Origin: Bacteroidota bacterium | GTDB lineage: Bacteria > Bacteroidota > Ignavibacteria > SZUA-365 | Reading direction: 5' to 3' | Length of the DNA stretch: 6,487 nucleotides | Assembly (NCBI GenBank): GCA_023432805.1 | Contig: JAEYUG010000011.1 | Span: 1-6,487 of the forward strand | Shown here: piece after piece, positions 6,374 to 6,487 of the stretch | How the letters are laid out: each line of letters opens with the position of its first letter | Numbering within the stretch: the stretch's first letter is position 1 | Program-made: the position numbers and the translations under genes | The notes under the pieces: generated by a model | Seen by the model: only the letters and a program-made list of their open reading frames with translations | Told to the model about the DNA's origin: nothing | Databases searched by the model: none

Positions 6374-6487
6374 GACGGACGAGGGCGTCCGTCCTCCCAA
6401 GACGGACGAGGGCGTCCGTCCTCCCAAGACGGACGAGGGCGTCCGTCCTCCCAAGACGGACGAGGGCGTCCGTCCTCCCAAGACGGA
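6374..6487 (+). repeat. Tandem array of a 27-bp palindrome-containing unit, open at the right edge
   Basis: Units begin at 6374, 6401, 6428 and 6455, with a truncated fifth at 6482-6487; the last seven bases of a preceding unit are nearly matched at 6367-6373. Each unit is GACGGACG-AGGG-CGTCCGTC followed by CTCCCAA. The first 20 bases form a perfect 8-bp stem with a 4-base loop, and the four complete units are identical to one another. Unlike CRISPR repeats there are no unique spacers; the 7-base linker is constant. The array lies about 100 bp upstream of the receptor start, and the same unit occurs alone and inverted at 3082-3106. It resembles REP/BIME-type or minisatellite repeats; its function is unknown. 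Confidence 0.95.

Noticed and set aside
5897..6481. A minus-strand ORF starting in the tandem array with a repeated GGRTPSSVL peptide
   Set aside because: The 27-bp unit is nine codons, so a frame stays open through the array by arithmetic. The rest runs out of frame across the receptor gene and is Arg/Pro/Ser-rich noise.
6374..6487. CRISPR array
   Set aside because: The whole 27-bp period is constant; there are no unique spacers, and no cas gene is in view.

Overview
The window reads as a GC-rich chromosomal segment from a member of the Bacteroidota or wider FCB group, possibly a deep, high-GC lineage such as Rhodothermia- or Kapabacteria-like bacteria. Four things support this: a TonB-dependent receptor with an N-terminal carboxypeptidase-regulatory-like domain, an adjacent DUF4249-type lipoprotein, a sequence resembling the end of a type IX secretion C-terminal domain, and mostly absent Shine-Dalgarno sequences. 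The exact lineage is an inference.

Left part (1-593). A minus-strand gene for an exported protein with an FG-GAP/VCBS-like calcium-loop motif runs off the left edge. Two bases upstream of its start ends a 30-codon minus-strand ORF that reads like a complete signal peptide and has a strong Shine-Dalgarno sequence. Further upstream, at 388-474, the minus strand encodes what looks like the last ~29 residues of a type IX secretion sorting domain with no gene body attached, probably a remnant. The rest up to 593 is AT-richer spacer that must carry the priA promoter.

Centre (594-3077). A complete plus-strand priA encodes the primosomal replication-restart helicase, with all helicase motifs and all eight zinc-binding cysteines.

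Right part (3105-6273, minus strand). A TonB-dependent outer-membrane receptor is followed by a DUF4249-family lipoprotein, probably one transcription unit making an outer-membrane uptake pair of unknown substrate. This unit converges on priA.

Repeats. A 27-bp unit built around a perfect 8-bp-stem palindrome forms a tandem array at the right edge (four full units plus the start of a fifth, open-ended). A single, almost identical, inverted copy sits in the 27-bp gap between the converging priA and DUF4249 genes, where it supplies two bases of the DUF4249 stop codon. A separate 9-bp ATGGAC-type repeat (four units) lies between the receptor and the lipoprotein genes. The palindromic repeat family is the most unusual element here. 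I do not see a defence, mobile or biosynthetic system in the window.
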